DNA of 64,000 nucleotides from Acidilutibacter cellobiosedens (GCF_004103715.1 NZ_CP035282.1:3620501-3684500); one strand, 5' to 3'; shown: positions 17,979-27,196, counted from the first letter of the stretch. Made by a program: numbers and translations. Notes: generated by a model not told the origin, from the sequence alone.

Positions 17979-18890
17979 TTATTGTACTTTTAATAGGGTA
18001 GCAATTTCCTCATTAGCTTGTTTCCCTTCTGGATAAAATGTCAACATCGGATAACAATGACACATTCCTTTTCCGAAATGCATTTGATACTTGACCCCAT
18101 ATTTTTCACATGCTTTTGCATATGGCTTTGCTGCAGCAGATAGGACTTCGTCACTGCCATAATAAAAATGAATCATTGGAAGATTTGTAAAATTCCCAAG
18201 TGTCCCTGATAGCATATACTCAGGTATATTCTCGTTTCCATGCTTCATAATTTCACGATTCGTTTCAAACAGGGCAGAATCTACCACGATATCGACTTTA
18301 TTGAGTTCTTGTATATCTGCCTTTTCTTCTTCCGTTACAGGGATAGAAGCAGGCGAAGAAGCGATAATCAGTTCTGGCATAGGAAAAGGCTCCGGCTGAA
18401 CATTGTTATGTAGGCATAGTCCGATTGCCAAGGCTCCACCCGCTGAAAAACCAAGAATTGCGATATTATCTGCACCATATTCAGCTACCATATGCCGATA
18501 GGTTTCATATAGCATATCATAGGTCTCTGTGACGCAATAATCAGTGCAGAGCGGATAATATGGGAACCAGACATCACGGCCACTACGTACCCCAAAACTA
18601 ATTGCTGTTTTAATAGCACCCTGATCCGGGCCGATAATCATACCACTGCCAAATAAGAACAACAACGCTTTCTTTGTTTTCTTTTCCTGTATCTCAATTT
18701 TCAAGCAGTGATAATGCTCCAATATCACCTCATCTCCATAACGATATTTTTTGTCCTTTGGTATATGGAAATCTCGCCCTTTATTAACCTTTTCTGCTTT
18801 TGCCAGAAGTTCATCTTTTGGCAAAGCAAACATTTTTTTGAAACCCATCATTTTTCCTATACTTTTTGCTATTTTATAGCGAATACTCAT
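17979..18890 (-). CDS. Alpha/beta hydrolase (esterase/lipase HSL-like)
   Basis: 303 aa from the ATG at 18890, which follows GGGGAGGAG; a longer frame to 18935 runs into the IS256 remnant and is rejected. The nucleophile elbow is GFSAGG, the acid probably lies in YYGSDE, and a His in GKGMCHCYPM completes the likely triad. The oxyanion region reads LFLFGSGM in place of the usual HGGG of hormone-sensitive-lipase relatives. No signal peptide. It probably cleaves small esters; the substrate is unknown. It is less AT-rich than its surroundings and bordered by remnants, which suggests lateral transfer. Confidence 0.75.
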   Translation of the reverse strand: MSIRYKIAKSIGKMMGFKKMFALPKDELLAKAEKVNKGRDFHIPKDKKYRYGDEVILEHYHCLKIEIQEKKTKKALLFLFGSGMIIGPDQGAIKTAISFGVRSGRDVWFPYYPLCTDYCVTETYDMLYETYRHMVAEYGADNIAILGFSAGGALAIGLCLHNNVQPEPFPMPELIIASSPASIPVTEEEKADIQELNKVDIVVDSALFETNREIMKHGNENIPEYMLSGTLGNFTNLPMIHFYYGSDEVLSAAAKPYAKACEKYGVKYQMHFGKGMCHCYPMLTFYPEGKQANEEIATLLKVQ

Positions 18891-18910
18891 TATGACTCCT
18901 CCCCGTACAA

Positions 18911-19110
18911 ATGCGGCGGATAATCTATACCACAAACATAATCGAAGGTTACCACCGTCAGCTACGTAAAGTAACCAAAACTAAGATGCCTATCCAACTG
19001 ACGATGCTTTAAGAAAAATCATCTATCTGGCCACTGTTGATATCTCAAAGAAGTGGACCATGCCAGTGCGAAATTGGGCCATCTGCCTTTCGCAGTTTAT
19101 AAGTAGCTAG
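18911..19110 (+). pseudogene. IS256-family transposase, C-terminal remnant with frameshift
   Basis: In one frame (18911-18999) RRIIYTTNIIEGYHRQLRK and KVTKTK, then after a one-base shift near 19000 the next frame reads DDALRKIIYLATVDISKKW and TMPVRNWAICLSQF up to the TAG at 19108. These are the conserved last blocks of Mutator/IS256 transposases in the correct order. The first three quarters of the gene and both terminal repeats are missing, so it cannot be active. Confidence 0.8.
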
Positions 19111-19146
19111 TTCTTACGAATGTACACTCTCTTGAAAGTCTTGATT

Positions 19147-19578
19147 TTATTGGCTTTTTGAACATGAAATTTGCTCTATAAGTTTTTCTAATGCAACTAA
19201 ATTATGTTCCCATTTTAAAGTATCTTTTGCCTCTTTATATGTACACCATTTATAGTACTCATGCTCATCAGATAATTTTATATCTTGAACGCTGGCAATC
19301 TCAGCAGCAAAACATATATCTCTCATATCCATTAATTTACCATTTTTTGTTTCTCTATAAGTAAACGTATAATTTAAATCCATTATTTTTTTTATATTGT
19401 CTATTCCAGTTTCCTCAAATATTTCTCTAGCTACTGCTTCTACTGGTTTTTCATTATGTTCAACACCGCCACAAACTGGTTGCCAATAGCCACTCCTTTC
19501 CGGTATTCTTTTTAGAATTAAAGTTTTAAAAGGATTCTTTACAAAAACAAAAGCTTGTACATTTGTTCTATCTATCAT
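19147..19578 (-). CDS. NUDIX hydrolase
   Basis: 143 aa from the ATG at 19578 (GAGGG at proper spacing); the frame extends to 19617 without a ribosome site. A complete Nudix box, GGVEHNEKPVEAVAREIFEE then TGI, matches the GX5EX7REUXEEXGU pattern exactly. The protein should hydrolyse a nucleoside diphosphate linked to another group. The early LILKRIPERSGYWQPVCGG resembles the dATP/dihydroneopterin triphosphate pyrophosphatase branch, but the substrate is not certain. It sits in the patchwork region as a single gene. Confidence 0.85.
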   Translation of the reverse strand: MIDRTNVQAFVFVKNPFKTLILKRIPERSGYWQPVCGGVEHNEKPVEAVAREIFEETGIDNIKKIMDLNYTFTYRETKNGKLMDMRDICFAAEIASVQDIKLSDEHEYYKWCTYKEAKDTLKWEHNLVALEKLIEQISCSKSQ

Positions 19579-19657
19579 TATTTTCCCTCGTAAATAGACT
19601 TTGTTTTTATGAAACATTCTAAAAAATATAGCACAATATTATTGCATGAATGAAATA

Positions 19658-19921
19658 TTATCGCCAACAGTCACAATTTTTCGCATATCCGCAAATAGAC
19701 TTACAAAAAACAGAGTTTTCATCCACAAAGGATATACCATATGCTGGTACTAAACCATAGGTCAGCAGTTTTACTACAAACGGTTTTTCAGGTGACAATT
19801 CATCAACCGAGGACAATATATATACCCAACATAGCTTTATAAATAGTAAATTATCACCTATAGCGGTAAAATATTCCCAGAGAGTAGAAATCCCCGAACG
19901 GTAATTCTTCAGATAAAGCAC
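19658..19921 (-). CDS. Unrecognised ORF, possibly a gene fragment
   Basis: About 87 codons from a GTG, open back to a stop at 19943-19945. No ribosome site is visible. The product has a hydrophobic middle (NLLFIKLCWVYILSS) and a Cys-rich tail (FCKSICGYAKNCDCW). I recognise no family. The mixed, not purely A/T-driven composition and its position among remnants suggest the 3' end of a lost gene rather than a complete one. Confidence 0.25.
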   Translation of the reverse strand: MLYLKNYRSGISTLWEYFTAIGDNLLFIKLCWVYILSSVDELSPEKPFVVKLLTYGLVPAYGISFVDENSVFCKSICGYAKNCDCWR

Positions 19922-19945
19922 TACTTTCTGCCTTACAAATTTCTA

Positions 19946-20273
19946 TTTGCTGTTATACTCATTTTATCATATAAATAAATACTTGTCATTTTCGTTTCTT
20001 CCTACACTTTTTTTTATTATACCACCGGCAGGGGAATCACAGCCATGACACCGAACTTCGAACCAACTTGCCCTGAAGTTGAAGGATAGCGTGCTAATGC
20101 AGGAATACGCCGCAGAAATGGGGCGGGACTGTACTTTAATAAAAACTAAACTATTTTTAGATATAATTTATTTTAAAAAAATATTAGTTAAAAATAAAAT
20201 TGACTGTTATTTGACAAATTAATGTTCTATTAATACTATCTTTTACATGGTTTTTTTATAATTGCTCTAAATT
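19946..20273. other. Intergenic region, remnant then AT-rich leader
   Basis: 20025-20140 is GC-richer, with a short open stretch on the plus strand (reading LMQEYAAEMGRDC) that has no start signals; probably another fragment of mobile DNA. From 20150 the base composition returns to that of the chromosome and leads into the promoter of the DUF4342 gene. Confidence 0.35.
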
Positions 20274-20322
20274 CTAATGAAATTTTAATGTTTCACTAAT
20301 GCTCCTCTAATTTTATTATACT
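20274..20322 (+). promoter_or_regulatory. Promoter with four 11-bp-phased repeats
   Basis: YTAAT(G/T) occurs at 20274, 20285, 20296 and 20307, exactly 11 bp apart, and runs into a -10 TATACT (20317-20322). The repeats cover the -35 position. OmpR-family regulators bind direct repeats with this pitch, and such a regulator is encoded by the second gene downstream, so autoregulation is likely. Confidence 0.55.
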
Positions 20323-20365
20323 ATCCTATATATAAAGAAGAAAATAATTAATTGGAGGAATAAAT

Positions 20366-20827
20366 ATGAATATCACTCTTGAACAAATTGACATATTAAG
20401 AAAAAGGGCTAATGTAAGTTACAAAGAAGCCAAAGACGCATTGGAAAAGAATAACGGCAATATGGTTGAAGCTCTAACGTATCTTGAAGAGCAAAATAGA
20501 ATCAAACCTGAAGGCATAAAAATCGGAGATTCTTCTTTTATCAACAGTATTAAAGAAGTCATACAAAAACTGAACAAAATCAAATTCGTTGTATCAAAGG
20601 ATGAAAAAACAGTATTAAACATTTCTTCTCTTTTAGCAATATTGATAGGAATTTTTACCTTCCCCGTGTCCTTAATAATATTAATATTAATTATTATCAC
20701 CCATCATAAAATACGTCTTGAAAAAGGCGATAATAAGGAATGGGGGATAAACAGCAAGATTGATAAAGTTAGTAACACTGTTAGTTCCACTACAGATAAA
20801 GTTATAAAAGAATTTAAAGAACTATAA
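20366..20827 (+). CDS. DUF4342 protein with UBA-like N terminus
   Basis: 153 aa. N-terminal helical UBA/TS-N-like domain (ITLEQIDILRKRANVSYKEA then KDALEKNNGNMVEAL, about 3-40), a DUF4342 linker, one membrane helix (about 90-112) and a short charged tail. Function is unknown. The family commonly sits beside envelope-stress two-component systems, as here, where the response regulator gene follows after a hairpin. GGAGG precedes the ATG. It is probably a target or modulator of the system. Confidence 0.75.
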   Translation: MNITLEQIDILRKRANVSYKEAKDALEKNNGNMVEALTYLEEQNRIKPEGIKIGDSSFINSIKEVIQKLNKIKFVVSKDEKTVLNISSLLAILIGIFTFPVSLIILILIIITHHKIRLEKGDNKEWGINSKIDKVSNTVSSTTDKVIKEFKEL

Positions 20828-20836
20828 TAAGGATAT

Positions 20837-20873
20837 AAACCTGCTGAATAAATATTCAGTGGGTTTATTTGTA
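20837..20873 (+). terminator. Attenuating hairpin between DUF4342 and the regulator
   Basis: 13-bp stem with two G-T pairs (20837-20849 with 20854-20866) and TTTATTT after it. It may reduce read-through from the DUF4342 gene into the two-component genes. Confidence 0.55.
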
Positions 20874-20942
20874 TGGTTTTAATATCACAAAAAAGTTATA
20901 ATAGAATAGTAAAGAGAATCGTTTCTTGAGGAGAGGAATAGC

Positions 20943-21629
20943 ATGGCAAAAAAAAGGATATTTATTATAGAAGATGAAATAAAAATCAGCAGATTTATTC
21001 AATTGGAACTGGAACATGAAGGATATATAACTTATATTGAACAGGATGGAAGAATAGGATTGGAAAAAGCTATAAATGGAAATTACGATTTGATTATACT
21101 TGACGTTATGCTTCCTTCATTAAACGGTATGGAGATATTAAGAAGACTCAGACAAACCTCTGAAACTCCTGTAATTATGTTAACTGCCAAAGATGATATA
21201 ACGGATAAGGTGATGGTTCTGGATATTGGAGCCGATGATTATATCACAAAACCTTTTGCAATAGAAGAACTTTTAGCAAGAATCCGAGTAATATTCAAAC
21301 GAAAGAATATTGTTCTACCATCAAATCCAAATATCATTCAAATTGATAGTTTAATTTTGGATACGGAAAAGTACCTTGTCACTTACAGTAATATTCCTAT
21401 TGATTTAACTAAGAAGGAATTTGATCTGTTGAAATATCTCATGATAAATAAAGGACTGGTGCTCACCAGAGACAATATACTTGAAAAAGTCTGGGGATAC
21501 AGCTATGCCGGAAATACCAATATAGTTGATGTATATGTACGTTATCTGAGAAGCAAAATTGATGATAAATATAACAAAAAATTCATTCATACTATACGTG
21601 GAGTGGGGTATCAGCTAAAAGATGAATAA
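20943..21629 (+). CDS. OmpR-family response regulator
   Basis: 228 aa. Receiver domain (3-115): acidic pocket EDE at 10-12, phospho-acceptor Asp in LIILDVMLP, the Thr of VIMLTAKDD and the Lys of DYITKPF. C-terminal winged helix (130-228) with LTKKEFDLLKYL and HTIRGVGYQL. GAGGAGAGG precedes the ATG. The stop overlaps the histidine kinase start by eight bases. Candidate targets are its own promoter repeats at 20274-20311 and perhaps the neighbouring pst promoters, but the sequence alone does not prove that it is PhoP. Confidence 0.93.
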   Translation: MAKKRIFIIEDEIKISRFIQLELEHEGYITYIEQDGRIGLEKAINGNYDLIILDVMLPSLNGMEILRRLRQTSETPVIMLTAKDDITDKVMVLDIGADDYITKPFAIEELLARIRVIFKRKNIVLPSNPNIIQIDSLILDTEKYLVTYSNIPIDLTKKEFDLLKYLMINKGLVLTRDNILEKVWGYSYAGNTNIVDVYVRYLRSKIDDKYNKKFIHTIRGVGYQLKDE

Positions 21630-22839
21630 TCCGAAATCTTCTTTTAAAAATATACACGATATAATTTTAAAAATTATATCAATAATAAAATTTATATTTA
21701 ACGCTATTAAACTCGCTATAATCGTATTACTGTTAATATTAAAATTTATGTCCAATTTGATATTTAAATTTATAGATAAGATCACCAATAAGCTTAGGTT
21801 TTCCATTAAATTTAAACTAGTCTTTACTTACGTATTTATATTCATACTGATATCAATTATAACAGATATGATAACTCTGGGAACTTTTAACTATTATGTT
21901 AATAGTGGAAAAATGCTTAATTACAGTAATTTCCTCTTTGGAATTTTGATTTTTTCTAATATAACAGGAATTATAATAGTTATAATGCTTAGTACAAAAA
22001 ACAGCGAAAAACTTATTTCTCCTATAGAGAATTTAACTGATATGGCCAAAAAGATATCAATAGATGATTTAGACAAAAGAATTGACGTAAAAGGTTCTAA
22101 GGATGAATTAAAAGAGCTTGCTATAACTTTTAATAACATGCTGGACAGAATTCAAGAATCCGTTGAAAAACAAAATCAATTTGTATCCGACGCATCTCAC
22201 GAACTCAGAACTCCTATTGCTGTAATACAAGGATATATAAATCTTCTTGATAGATGGGGAAAAGATGATAAAGCTGTTTTAAACGAGTCCATTCAAGCTA
22301 TTAAGGATGAATCCGAAAATATGAAACACTTAATAGAAAATCTATTGTTCTTGGCGAGAAGTGACAAACATACTCAGAAAATACACAAAGAAAAATTTAT
22401 GCTTAATGAAATCATTGATGAAATTGTAACGGAGACTAAGATGATTGATACTTCCCATATAATATTAATGGAAAAAAACGAAGAATTTATGATAAATGCT
22501 GATAAAAATCTCATCAAGGAAGCTTTAAGAATATTTATAGATAACAGTATAAAATACACCCCTCCTAAAGGGACCATTAAAATAAGTTCTTGGGTAAAAA
22601 ATTATACATCAATTATAACAATTGAAGATACAGGGATAGGAATTTCTAGAAAAGATCTTCCTCATATATTCGACAGATTCTATCGAGCCGATAAAGCAAG
22701 AAATAGGGAAAAAGGCGGTACAGGTCTTGGACTTTCCATTGCAAAGTGGATAATAGAAAGCCATGAAGGAATTATAAATGTAACAAGTGAACAAGATAAA
22801 GGTACAAAAATTAAAATTGAACTTCCATTGGCTGTGTAA
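21622..22839 (+). CDS. Sensor histidine kinase
   Basis: 405 aa membrane kinase. An N-terminal hydrophobic stretch and two transmembrane helices (about 65-90 and 105-130) with only a short outside loop, then HAMP (about 130-180), the H-box VSDASHELRTP, the N-box NSIKYT, G1 DTGIGIS and G2 GGTGLGLSIAK. The very small extracellular loop suggests sensing within the membrane or through a partner, possibly the DUF4342 protein. It overlaps the regulator gene. It ends in a strong hairpin shared with phoU. Confidence 0.92.
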   Translation: MNNPKSSFKNIHDIILKIISIIKFIFNAIKLAIIVLLLILKFMSNLIFKFIDKITNKLRFSIKFKLVFTYVFIFILISIITDMITLGTFNYYVNSGKMLNYSNFLFGILIFSNITGIIIVIMLSTKNSEKLISPIENLTDMAKKISIDDLDKRIDVKGSKDELKELAITFNNMLDRIQESVEKQNQFVSDASHELRTPIAVIQGYINLLDRWGKDDKAVLNESIQAIKDESENMKHLIENLLFLARSDKHTQKIHKEKFMLNEIIDEIVTETKMIDTSHIILMEKNEEFMINADKNLIKEALRIFIDNSIKYTPPKGTIKISSWVKNYTSIITIEDTGIGISRKDLPHIFDRFYRADKARNREKGGTGLGLSIAKWIIESHEGIINVTSEQDKGTKIKIELPLAV

Positions 22840-22880
22840 ATAAAACTTTTAAAGTTAAGTTAACTTTAAAAGTTTTATTT
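22838..22880. terminator. Bidirectional terminator between kinase and phoU
   Basis: 21-bp perfect inverted repeat (22838-22858 with 22860-22880) around a single central base, ending in T-rich sequence on both strands; it separates the convergent kinase gene and pst-phoU operon. Confidence 0.8.
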
Positions 22881-22922
22881 ATAATACTTCAGTAGAAGCC
22901 TTTTTTATTAAAAATAACAATA

Positions 22923-23579
22923 TCATTCATTTAAATCCGTATGTTCTCCGGATACCATATATATAATGCTTTCACAAATATTTGTGACATGGTCCGCAAC
23001 CCTTTCTATATACTGGCTTATAAGAAGAAAATAAGTTGATTGTTTAATCTTTTTCGTATCTTCCATCATTAATACCAACAGTTCTCTAAAAATCTGAGAA
23101 TATAATGCATCTACTATGTCATCTCTTTTTGATATTTCTCTTGCTCTATCCATATCTTCATCCATATATGCAGATATACTATCTTTCAACATTCCTGTTA
23201 CAATTTCTCCCATTCTGGGTATATCTATTAATTCTTTAATATATTTTTCTTTATAAATTCTCTTTGTAATTTTAGCTATATCAACACCATGGTCGGCAAC
23301 TCTTTCTAAATCGGTAATTATTTTAAATGTTGCGGTAATTAATCTTAGATCCTTAGCTGCCGGCTGTTGAAGAGCAATAAGTCTCGTACAAGCTGTCTCT
23401 ATTTCTACTTCCATTCTATCAATTTCATCATCTAAATTTATCACTTCTTCAGCCAACTTTGTATCCTGGTCTCTTAATGACTTAATGGAATCGTTTAAAG
23501 ATTTTACTACCAATTCACACATTTTTAAAATCAAATCATGTAAATTTGCCAAATCCTTATCTAAATAATTTCTCGTCAT
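22923..23579 (-). CDS. phoU: Phosphate-signalling protein PhoU
   Basis: 218 aa, all-helical, two PhoU repeats (about 10-95 and 115-205). ERVADHGVDIAK and ERVADHVTNICE are the paired metal-binding signature helices. It links the phosphate state of the Pst transporter to the phosphate-sensing kinase and restrains uptake. Last gene of the pst operon, 24 bp after pstB. Confidence 0.93.
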   Translation of the reverse strand: MTRNYLDKDLANLHDLILKMCELVVKSLNDSIKSLRDQDTKLAEEVINLDDEIDRMEVEIETACTRLIALQQPAAKDLRLITATFKIITDLERVADHGVDIAKITKRIYKEKYIKELIDIPRMGEIVTGMLKDSISAYMDEDMDRAREISKRDDIVDALYSQIFRELLVLMMEDTKKIKQSTYFLLISQYIERVADHVTNICESIIYMVSGEHTDLNE

Positions 23580-23602
23580 GAATTTTCACCTCCATCTCAA
23601 TT

Positions 23603-24367
23603 TTATCCGAACCTTCCTGTTATATAATCTTCGGTTCTTTTATCTTTAGGATTAAAAAATATATTTTCCGTAGAATCGAATTCAACTATTTCTCCCAGCA
23701 TGAAAAAGGCCGTATCATCAGAAATCCTTCCTGCTTGTTGCATATTATGGGTAACTATTACGACAGTATAATCATTTTTCAATTGTCCAATTAAATCTTC
23801 TATCTTAAAAGTGGATGCAGGGTCAAGAGCTGATGTAGGTTCATCCATCAATAAAACATCCGGCTCCACCGCTAATGCTCTTGCTATACAAAGCCTCTGC
23901 TGTTGTCCTCCGGAAAGAGCTAAAGCTGATTTATTAAGTCTGTCCTTTACCTCATCCCAAAGAACCGCTTTGTTTAAACTTTTTTCTACGATTTCATTTA
24001 ATTTTTTCTTATTCTTTATCCCGTGTATTTTAGGTCCATAAACTATATTTTCATATACGGACATAGGAAAGGGATTAGGATTTTGAAAAACCATTCCCAC
24101 CTTTTTTCTTAAATCAATTACGTCATACTGGTTTATATCTATCCCGTCTAATTTTAAGGAACCTTCTATTCTAACGCTGTCTATTAAATCATTCATCCTA
24201 TTTAAAGTTCTTAAAAATGTGGACTTTCCACAGCCTGAAGGTCCTATAAGGGCTGTCACACTCTTTTCTTTTATATTTATATTTATATTCTTAAGAGCAT
24301 GAAAATCTCCGTAATACAAATTTAAGTTTTTAATTTCTATCTTATTCTTCGTTTCATTCTCTATCAT
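23603..24367 (-). CDS. pstB: Phosphate ABC transporter ATPase PstB
   Basis: 254 aa. Walker [10 protein letters not shown] (about 42-50), Q-loop [16 protein letters not shown], signature [16 protein letters not shown], Walker [13 protein letters not shown] and the H-loop VTHNMQQA. The NPFPMS and NMQQA sequences are typical of PstB. It drives phosphate import through PstCA at the inner face of the membrane. It starts 10 bp after pstA. Confidence 0.95.
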   Translation of the reverse strand: MIENETKNKIEIKNLNLYYGDFHALKNININIKEKSVTALIGPSGCGKSTFLRTLNRMNDLIDSVRIEGSLKLDGIDINQYDVIDLRKKVGMVFQNPNPFPMSVYENIVYGPKIHGIKNKKKLNEIVEKSLNKAVLWDEVKDRLNKSALALSGGQQQRLCIARALAVEPDVLLMDEPTSALDPASTFKIEDLIGQLKNDYTVVIVTHNMQQAGRISDDTAFFMLGEIVEFDSTENIFFNPKDKRTEDYITGRFG

Positions 24368-24377
24368 TTTTATCCTC

Positions 24378-25235
24378 CTATGCTTTGGAAAGTTTTTTCA
24401 TTAATTTATTGGCTATAAGATTAATTATCAAAACGGTAATTATTAATACTGTAGCAGTCGCATAAGTATTCCCTTGCGATAATCCTTCCGATGCCAATAT
24501 ATAAAGATGAACGGCCATGGTCCTTCCCGGTCTCCATATGGATTCCGGAAGCCCAAGAGAACTTCCTGCTGTAAATATAACCGCTGCCGTTTCTCCTATT
24601 ACTCTGCCGATTCCCAATATTATTCCCGTCATTATCCCGGGCATAGCAGCAGGAATTACAACTTTATATATTGTCTGCCACTTAGTAGCTCCTAAAGCCA
24701 AACTTCCTTCCCTGTATGATACGGGAACTGCTTTGATAGCTTCTTCGGAAGTTCTGATTATAGTAGGAATTATCATTAAAGTAAGAGTAAGTCCTCCGGA
24801 TACTATGGAATATTTTAAATTAAGAGCCACTACAAAGAATACATATCCAAACAAGCCAAATATTATTGAAGGAACCCCTGCTAACGATTCTGTCCCAAAT
24901 CTAATGATTTTTAATATAATCCCTTCCTTTGCATATTCGGTTAAAAATATGGCCGCGCAGACTCCTATAGGTCCGGCTATTACGATAGAAAACAACGTAA
25001 GATATATTGTAGTTATAATAACGGAAAAAATTCCTCCTTCTCTCCCCATATTTTCAGGCTCTTTTGTTAGAAAATCCCACGATAAATGAGGTATACCATT
25101 AATAAGAATTTTACCTATTATTGCAACTAAAATTATGATAGTTATTATACCACAAAATTTTATTATACCAAATGCAAATTTTTCCGCTCTTTTCGTAGAT
25201 GCAATAGAATTTTTATGTTCCATATCATCTTTCAT
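24378..25235 (-). CDS. pstA: Phosphate ABC transporter permease PstA
   Basis: 285 aa with six hydrophobic segments. [20 protein letters not shown] is the PstA/PstC EAA loop that contacts PstB, and [17 protein letters not shown] is the conserved later block. The ATG overlaps the end of pstC by four bases (ATGA), so translation is coupled. Confidence 0.94.
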   Translation of the reverse strand: MKDDMEHKNSIASTKRAEKFAFGIIKFCGIITIIILVAIIGKILINGIPHLSWDFLTKEPENMGREGGIFSVIITTIYLTLFSIVIAGPIGVCAAIFLTEYAKEGIILKIIRFGTESLAGVPSIIFGLFGYVFFVVALNLKYSIVSGGLTLTLMIIPTIIRTSEEAIKAVPVSYREGSLALGATKWQTIYKVVIPAAMPGIMTGIILGIGRVIGETAAVIFTAGSSLGLPESIWRPGRTMAVHLYILASEGLSQGNTYATATVLIITVLIINLIANKLMKKLSKA

Positions 25236-26086
25236 TTGTTTTCACCTGCCCTATTATATATCATATTCGCTATAATATTTAATATCATTATAAATATAAA
25301 CAATACAACACCTGTGGCAAATAAAGCTTTTTGATGTTCTGCAGATGCATATCCCATTTCGATTCCTATATTTCCTGTAAGAGTTCTTGCAGGAGATAAT
25401 ATACTTTGAGGAATAATAGCGGTATTTCCAAGTACCATAATAATCGCCATAGTTTCCCCAATAGCCCTACTCATTCCCAATACAACGGAAGCGGTAATTC
25501 CTGATTTCGCAGATGGAACTATTACGCGATATATGGCTTGCCAATGAGAAGAACCCAAACCAAGGGAACCTTCCTTATATGTAGAAGGCACAGCTTTTAT
25601 GGCGGATTCAGAAATATTTACTATTGTAGGCAATATCATTATGGCAAGTATTATACTTCCCGCTAAAATACTAAATCCTTGATTATTAAATACCTTTTTA
25701 ATAAAAGGAACGATTACAGTAAGTCCATATAGTCCATATATTACTGATGGTATTCCGGCCAATAATTCAATTGCGGGCTTTACTATCTTCGCAAATTTTT
25801 CATTAGCGATCTCAGCTAAATATACAGCACATCCTACTCCTATAGGAACCCCTAATATTAATGCCCCTAAAGTAGTAAGAATTGTTCCTATTATCATAGG
25901 AAGTATCCCATATTCATATCTTAAAGGTGCCCATGTTGTTCCCAATAAAAACTTCTTTATACCATATTTAATCATTATGGGAACTCCTTCTCTGAAAATA
26001 AAATAGGTAATTAATGCTAAACCAAATATGGCACTTAGAGCACATAAAAATAGTATAATTTCAATTAATCTTTCGTGAAATTTCAC
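25232..26086 (-). CDS. pstC: Phosphate ABC transporter permease PstC
   Basis: 284 aa from a GTG at 26086 preceded by GAGGGG with seven-base spacing (MKFHERLIEIIL). The frame can be read back to an ATG at 26140, but that ATG lies inside an array of PhoP-like boxes and lacks a ribosome site, so I prefer the GTG. Six membrane segments; EAA loop ESAIKAVPSTYKEGSLGLG; MSRAIGETMAIIMVLGN near the end. It pairs with PstA to form the phosphate channel. Confidence 0.92.
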   Translation of the reverse strand: MKFHERLIEIILFLCALSAIFGLALITYFIFREGVPIMIKYGIKKFLLGTTWAPLRYEYGILPMIIGTILTTLGALILGVPIGVGCAVYLAEIANEKFAKIVKPAIELLAGIPSVIYGLYGLTVIVPFIKKVFNNQGFSILAGSIILAIMILPTIVNISESAIKAVPSTYKEGSLGLGSSHWQAIYRVIVPSAKSGITASVVLGMSRAIGETMAIIMVLGNTAIIPQSILSPARTLTGNIGIEMGYASAEHQKALFATGVVLFIFIMILNIIANMIYNRAGENK

Positions 26087-26121
26087 ATTTTCACCCCTCA
26101 CATTTATCCTTCTATTCATAG

Positions 26122-26178
26122 AGTATCTTAATATTTCCATGTTATTTCTATGTTAAAATTATGTTAAATTCATGTTAA
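26122..26178 (-). promoter_or_regulatory. Four PhoP-like boxes before pstC
   Basis: On the minus strand TTAACA, TTAACA, TTAACA and ATAACA occupy 26173-26178, 26162-26167, 26151-26156 and 26140-26145: exact 11-bp spacing with N5 gaps. GATACT (26122-26127) downstream could be a -10. This is the PhoP box pattern known from Bacillus subtilis, and suggests an internal phosphate-regulated promoter for pstCAB-phoU. Confidence 0.65.
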
Positions 26179-26211
26179 GTATGATGCCCAAATACATATA
26201 AAAATTTTCAT

Positions 26212-26237
26212 AAAAAAAAGCAGTAAACACTGCTTTT
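26212..26237 (-). terminator. Terminator after pstS
   Basis: 9-bp stem (26216-26224 with 26229-26237) followed on the minus strand by eight T. It probably ends most pstS transcripts, raising the binding protein level over the permease. Confidence 0.75.
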
Positions 26238-26269
26238 CTCAATGTCTCTGCCTTTTTAATCAAAACCTA

Positions 26270-27139
26270 CTATTCTACTTTTAGATAATTATTCTCCTCT
26301 ATTAAATTCTGACCTTCTTCACTTAATATAAAATCAATAAAATCTTTTGCAAGTCCTGTAGGCTCTTCTTTCGTTACCAATAAAAACGGTCTGGCTAATT
26401 TATAAGTGCTGCTGTATATATTATCTTCCGTACATTCATTTCCGTCAACTTTTAAAACCTTTAAATCCTTAGAACCTTCTACGCTGCCAAAGGAAGCAAA
26501 TCCTATGGAACTTTCATCTCCCGCAACTGTGGTCATAACTGCTCCCGTTGATCCTTGAGTTATTGCTCCGGCCATAGTTTTATCAACTTTATTGCCATTC
26601 TCTTCAACTTCCAATCCCGTCAATTCTATAAAGGCTCCTCTTGTCCCTGAACCTTCCTCTCTGGTTACAACAGTTATCTTTCCTGATTTTCCGCCTATTT
26701 CACTCCAGTCTTTAATTTCACCTGTATAAATCTTTCTGATTTGCTCTGTAGTAAGATCTTCTACACTATTTGCCGGATTAACTATGACGGCTATTCCATC
26801 AATAGCTATTTTATACTCTTTTAACGACTTTTCTTCATCTTTAAGTTCTCTTGAAGACATTCCTATATCAGATGTTCCGTCCATTGCTGCCTTTATTCCT
26901 ACTCCTGAACCTCCGCCCTGAATATCTATTACATCATTTGGATGAGCTTCTTTATATTTTTTAACCAATTCATCAGCTAAGGGCTGTACTGACGTGGACC
27001 CATTGACTAATATTTTTCTGGATTCTCCATTTGTCTGATCTCCTGCCGGTGCAGTATCATCTTTCTTCCCACAACCTGTAAAAATTCCCATTACCAAAAT
27101 AATCACACACAGGAATGCAAATATACTCTTTGATTTCAT
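26270..27139 (-). CDS. pstS: Phosphate-binding lipoprotein PstS
   Basis: 289 aa. Lipoprotein signal peptide ending in FTGC (Cys23), then a phosphate-binding fold: NGSTSVQPLADELVKKY, GGGSGVGIKAAMDGTSDIG and TREEGSGTRGAF, which provide the Ser/Thr/Arg/Asp phosphate ligands. It captures phosphate outside the membrane and hands it to PstCA. First gene of the pst operon, with its own phosphate-type promoter. AGGAGG precedes the ATG. Confidence 0.95.
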   Translation of the reverse strand: MKSKSIFAFLCVIILVMGIFTGCGKKDDTAPAGDQTNGESRKILVNGSTSVQPLADELVKKYKEAHPNDVIDIQGGGSGVGIKAAMDGTSDIGMSSRELKDEEKSLKEYKIAIDGIAVIVNPANSVEDLTTEQIRKIYTGEIKDWSEIGGKSGKITVVTREEGSGTRGAFIELTGLEVEENGNKVDKTMAGAITQGSTGAVMTTVAGDESSIGFASFGSVEGSKDLKVLKVDGNECTEDNIYSSTYKLARPFLLVTKEEPTGLAKDFIDFILSEEGQNLIEENNYLKVE

Positions 27140-27196
27140 TAATATTCCTCCTCAAAATTATTATTTCCATACTTCTCACTTTTTATTTACAAGTAA

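Noticed and set aside
17979-19617. Defence island or phage module in the patchwork region
   Set aside because: Hydrolase, NUDIX and transposase tail show no nuclease, methylase, toxin or phage gene; nothing supports a defence system.
24517-25089. 190-codon ORF opposite pstA
   Set aside because: It is the complement of a strong coding gene, has no ribosome site, and its Ile/Pro-rich translation is typical of a shadow frame.
26087-26140. Longer PstC start at ATG 26140
   Set aside because: No ribosome site, lies in the PhoP-like box array; the GTG at 26086 has GAGGGG at ideal spacing.
26139-26178. ATGTTA repeats as a CRISPR-like or tandem repeat array
   Set aside because: Only four 6-bp hexamers with 5-bp gaps next to a phosphate operon; better explained as regulator boxes.
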